A stretch of DNA of 59,351 nt, taken from positions 1-59,351 of the forward strand of contig JAZQGO010000024.1 in assembly GCA_045540055.1 (NCBI GenBank), in the 5' to 3' direction. Within the stretch, counting starts at the first letter, position 1. Each line of letters begins with the position of its first letter. Source of the stretch: SIG565 sp045540055 (GTDB lineage Bacteria > Bacillota > Clostridia > Oscillospirales > Acutalibacteraceae). Below the pieces are notes generated by a model, which was not told where the DNA came from, did not search any database, and saw only the letters and a list, made by a program, of their open reading frames with translations. Shown piece after piece: positions 57,376 to 59,351 of this stretch. The translations under genes and the position numbers were made by a program.

Positions 57376-58596
57376 ATGAAACTCAATAACGTTGATTTTG
57401 AAACCTATTTTAATAACTATCCTGATAAGGATGGCTACTTTGGTAAATACGGCGGCGTTTATATTGACGATAAGCTCAAAAACGCTATGGCGGAAATTAC
57501 CGAGGCATATTTTTCTATTTGTCAGTCGCGAAAATTCATTGCCGAGCTTCGCAGAATAAGAAAGGAATTTCAGGGTCGTCCGACACCCGTTACCCATTTA
57601 GAAAGATTATCGGATGCACTCGGTGGCAAGGTTCAGCTTTATGCTAAGCGCGAGGACCTTAACCATTCGGGCGCGCATAAGCTTAATCACTGTATGGGTG
57701 AGGCACTGCTTGCCAAATACATGGGCAAGAAAAAGATTATCGCCGAGACGGGCGCCGGTCAGCACGGTGTAGCGCTTGCTACCGCGGCGGCATATTTCGG
57801 TCTGGAATGCGATATTTATATGGGCTCGGTTGATATTAAGAAGCAGGCGCCCAACGTAGCACGTATGAAAATACTCGGCGCTAACGTAATTGAAGTAACC
57901 CACGGACTTGCAACCCTTAAAGAAGCGGTTGACGCGGCATTTGATGCATACAGCAAGGAATATAACGACTGCATCTACTGCATCGGCTCGGTTTTAGGAC
58001 CACACCCGTTTCCCATGATGGTACGCGACTTTCAGAGTGTCGTTGGTATTGAGGCGAGAGAGCAGTTTATCGATATGACGGGTCATCTGCCAACCTCTAT
58101 TGTCGCCTGTGTAGGCGGCGGCTCAAATGCGGCAGGACTTTTTGCCGGCTTCATTAACGACCCCGTTGATATTTACGGCATTGAGCCTTTAGGCAGAGGT
58201 CCTAAGCTTGGCGACCACGCGGCAAGCCTTAAATACGGCACCGAGGGTATAATGCACGGCTTTAACAGTATTATGCTTAAGGATGAAAACGGAGAACCTG
58301 CACCCGTTTACTCGGTTGCAAGCGGTCTTGACTATCCGTCATCGGGTCCTGAGCACGCATTCTTACAGGAAATCGGTCGTGTTAAGTATGACGTAATCGA
58401 TGATGAGGAAACCATCGATGCATTCTTTAAGCTTGCTCGTCTTGAGGGTATCATCCCCGCTATCGAAAGCTCACACGCCGTTGCTTACGGTATGAAGCTT
58501 GCCAAGACGATGGACCACGGCTCAATTCTTATTAACCTCTCAGGTCGCGGCGATAAGGATATGGACTACGTAATTGAAAACTACGGTATAAGATAA
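57376..58596 (+). CDS. trpB: Tryptophan synthase beta chain
   Basis: PLP enzyme joining indole and serine to tryptophan. 406 residues. Start region GYFGKYGGVYIDDKL; PLP lysine 102 in NHSGAHKLNH; AETGAGQHGVA; GPHPFPMMVRDFQ; PLP-phosphate loop CVGGGSNAAG; C-terminal LSGRGDKDM. The type is TrpB1-like, yet no trpA or other trp gene follows, so it may salvage indole or depend on a trpA elsewhere. ATG after TTGGAGGT; preceded by the T-box. Confidence 0.93.
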   Translation: MKLNNVDFETYFNNYPDKDGYFGKYGGVYIDDKLKNAMAEITEAYFSICQSRKFIAELRRIRKEFQGRPTPVTHLERLSDALGGKVQLYAKREDLNHSGAHKLNHCMGEALLAKYMGKKKIIAETGAGQHGVALATAAAYFGLECDIYMGSVDIKKQAPNVARMKILGANVIEVTHGLATLKEAVDAAFDAYSKEYNDCIYCIGSVLGPHPFPMMVRDFQSVVGIEAREQFIDMTGHLPTSIVACVGGGSNAAGLFAGFINDPVDIYGIEPLGRGPKLGDHAASLKYGTEGIMHGFNSIMLKDENGEPAPVYSVASGLDYPSSGPEHAFLQEIGRVKYDVIDDEETIDAFFKLARLEGIIPAIESSHAVAYGMKLAKTMDHGSILINLSGRGDKDMDYVIENYGIR

Positions 58597-58599
58597 CAA

Positions 58600-58630
58600 A
58601 AATCCCGATGTTTAACATCGGGATTTTTTT
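58600..58630. terminator. Bidirectional terminator
   Basis: AAATCCCGATG / CATCGGGATTT with a TTTAA loop and a long T run, between convergent trpB and dtxR-type genes. Confidence 0.88.
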
Positions 58631-58994
58631 ATATGTTTTCCATATACCTTTTAAGTGCGTTAAAGGTTTTTTCGCTTATTACGTGCTCCATCTTGCAGGC
58701 ATCCTCACTCGCTGTTTCTCGGTCGACACCGAGCCTTACCAATACCTCGGTAATTAAATTATGCCGCTCGAAAATCATTTTAGCAACCCTTACACCCTCA
58801 TCGGTAAGGGTGAGATAGCCTTCATTGGACACCTCAACGTAACCGCCGTTTTTAAGAAGTCCCAAAGCACGACTTACGCTCGGTTTTGAGAAGCCCATAT
58901 ACTCGCCAACATCAATGGCTCGCACCATATTACTTTTTTCTGACAGAATATAAATTGTTTCAAGATACATCTGTCCCGATTCCTGCAGTTGCAT
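58629..58994 (-). CDS. DtxR/MntR-family metal-dependent regulator
   Basis: 121-residue transcription regulator. N-terminal winged helix: SGQMYLETIYILSEKSNMVRAIDVGEYMGFSKPSVSRALGLL is the classic start of the family; YVEVSNEGYLTLTDEGVRVA is the wing. The dimer/metal domain has MIFERHNLITEVLV and ACKMEHVISEKTFNAL, including the Cys/Glu/His metal ligands. No C-terminal SH3 domain, as in MntR. Probably controls Mn or Fe uptake genes elsewhere. ATG at 58994 chosen over a GTG adjoining the GGGGGAG ribosome site. Confidence 0.93.
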   Translation of the reverse strand: MQLQESGQMYLETIYILSEKSNMVRAIDVGEYMGFSKPSVSRALGLLKNGGYVEVSNEGYLTLTDEGVRVAKMIFERHNLITEVLVRLGVDRETASEDACKMEHVISEKTFNALKRYMENI

Positions 58995-59014
58995 ATGCAC
59001 TCCCCCTTACAAAT

Positions 59015-59042
59015 ATTATACCATAAATCTTAAAAATTTCAA
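59015..59042 (-). promoter_or_regulatory. Promoter of the DtxR-type regulator
   Basis: Minus-strand TTGAAA (59037-59042), 16 bp, TATAAT (59015-59020). Confidence 0.7.
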
Positions 59043-59063
59043 CCGTAACGAAGGCACACCGAA

Positions 59064-59199
59064 AATTTTAAATAATAAAGAATATTGAATAAAGAATAAA
59101 AATTGTGTTTAGCATAGCGTAACAATATATAAATAGCCGTGCTATGCACGGCACATTTTTTATTATTTTTTCTTTATTCTTTAATTTTACACTGCGTTC
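59064..59199. repeat. Long A+T-rich inverted repeat with central hairpin
   Basis: Imperfect arms of about 45 nt: the left arm (59064-59107, with GAATAAAGAATAAAAATTGTG) faces the right arm (59150-59199, with CACATTTTTTATT and TTTCTTTATTC). A central perfect hairpin is GCCGTGC-TAT-GCACGGC. Different in sequence from arrays 1-4. The right arm encodes the last residues and stop of the adjacent deacetylase gene. Confidence 0.65.
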
Positions 59200-59351
59200 C
59201 GTCGTGCTTGATTTCGTAGTTTTCTTTTAAAATCAAATCGCTTATAAACACAAACTCATACCCCTGCTCCTTTAATGTTTTAAGAATATGCGGCAGGGCT
59301 TCGGGGGTATGCTCGGCATCGTTGTGAAAAAGTACTATCGAGCCATTCTTT
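59174..59351 (-). CDS. Polysaccharide deacetylase, C-terminal end (partial)
   Basis: Cut by the window edge; 59 codons remain, frame starting at 59350. The peptide GSIVLFHNDAEHTPEALPHI then LKTLKEQGYEFVFISDLI is the C-terminal part of the NodB-type deacetylase fold, with the conserved His in LFHND and the final strand EFVFISDLI, as in PdaA/PdaB-like enzymes. The tail ENYEIKHDGTQCKIKE then the stop lies within a palindromic repeat arm. Probably acts on peptidoglycan or a sporulation-related glycan. Confidence 0.8.
   Translation of the reverse strand, partial: KNGSIVLFHNDAEHTPEALPHILKTLKEQGYEFVFISDLILKENYEIKHDGTQCKIKE

Overview
The window looks like a chromosomal segment of a low-to-mid G+C, probably spore-forming member of the Clostridia, most like the Oscillospiraceae/Ruminococcaceae. 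The basis is gene order (infC-rpmI-rplT behind an L20-type leader; dprA-topA-trmFO; plsX-rnc-smc-ftsY; nadD-yqeK-rsfS), two sporulation-type genes (yunB, ytvI), T-box control, and very regular TTGACA/17 bp/TATAAT promoters. This is inference from sequence only; no database search was possible. I count 54 protein genes (one cut by the right edge), six tRNA genes, a T-box, an L20-type leader, many intrinsic terminators, and five structured palindromic intergenic repeats.

Left part (1-8.5 kb): tRNA-Thr, a hairpin array, trhA with an acyl-ACP thioesterase, lactaldehyde reductase fucO, a HAD phosphatase, a tRNA-Ser/Ser/Ala cluster, a second hairpin array that supplies the -35 box of a YdcF-like gene, then cysK in an operon with an unusual SDR-LicD fusion. 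From 8.5 to 15.9 kb a single leftward operon encodes a Na+/solute symporter, an acyl-CoA ligase, indolepyruvate:ferredoxin oxidoreductase (IorA, IorB), a phenylacetate-CoA-ligase-like enzyme and an ACT protein. This looks like a route from aromatic 2-oxo acids to acyl-CoA and reduced ferredoxin. malQ follows.

At 17.6-18.8 kb lies an orphan CARF plus PD-(D/E)xK nuclease of the Card1/Can2 (DUF1887) type. There is no cas gene or CRISPR array in the window. uvrC, a small lipoprotein, an M23 envelope peptidase and tRNA-Lys come next.

The core (22.9-41.7 kb) is a dense leftward run of housekeeping genes: infC-rpmI-rplT with its own promoter, attenuator and an ATT start codon, followed by 15 tightly packed or overlapping genes from an rRNA methyltransferase to leuS (DNA processing, chromosome structure, secretion, tRNA/rRNA handling, NAD and phospholipid synthesis). 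mreB, comF, recD2, the c-di-AMP pair cdaA-cdaR, a cysteine desulfurase with a DUF3343 partner, and ytvI follow.

Right part (50.6-59.4 kb): homoserine dehydrogenase, the most ordered hairpin array, yunB, a cytidylate-kinase-like gene, an amidase, another hairpin array beside tRNA-Leu, divergent pgsA and guaB, a T-box-controlled solitary trpB, a DtxR-type regulator and the end of a polysaccharide deacetylase gene.

The most novel signal is a family of four intergenic arrays of small hairpins. The stems are unrelated in sequence but are joined by a conserved linker (GTGATAT or GTGAAATA) that flips to its reverse complement halfway along. All four lie just past an intrinsic terminator, three of them tRNA terminators.
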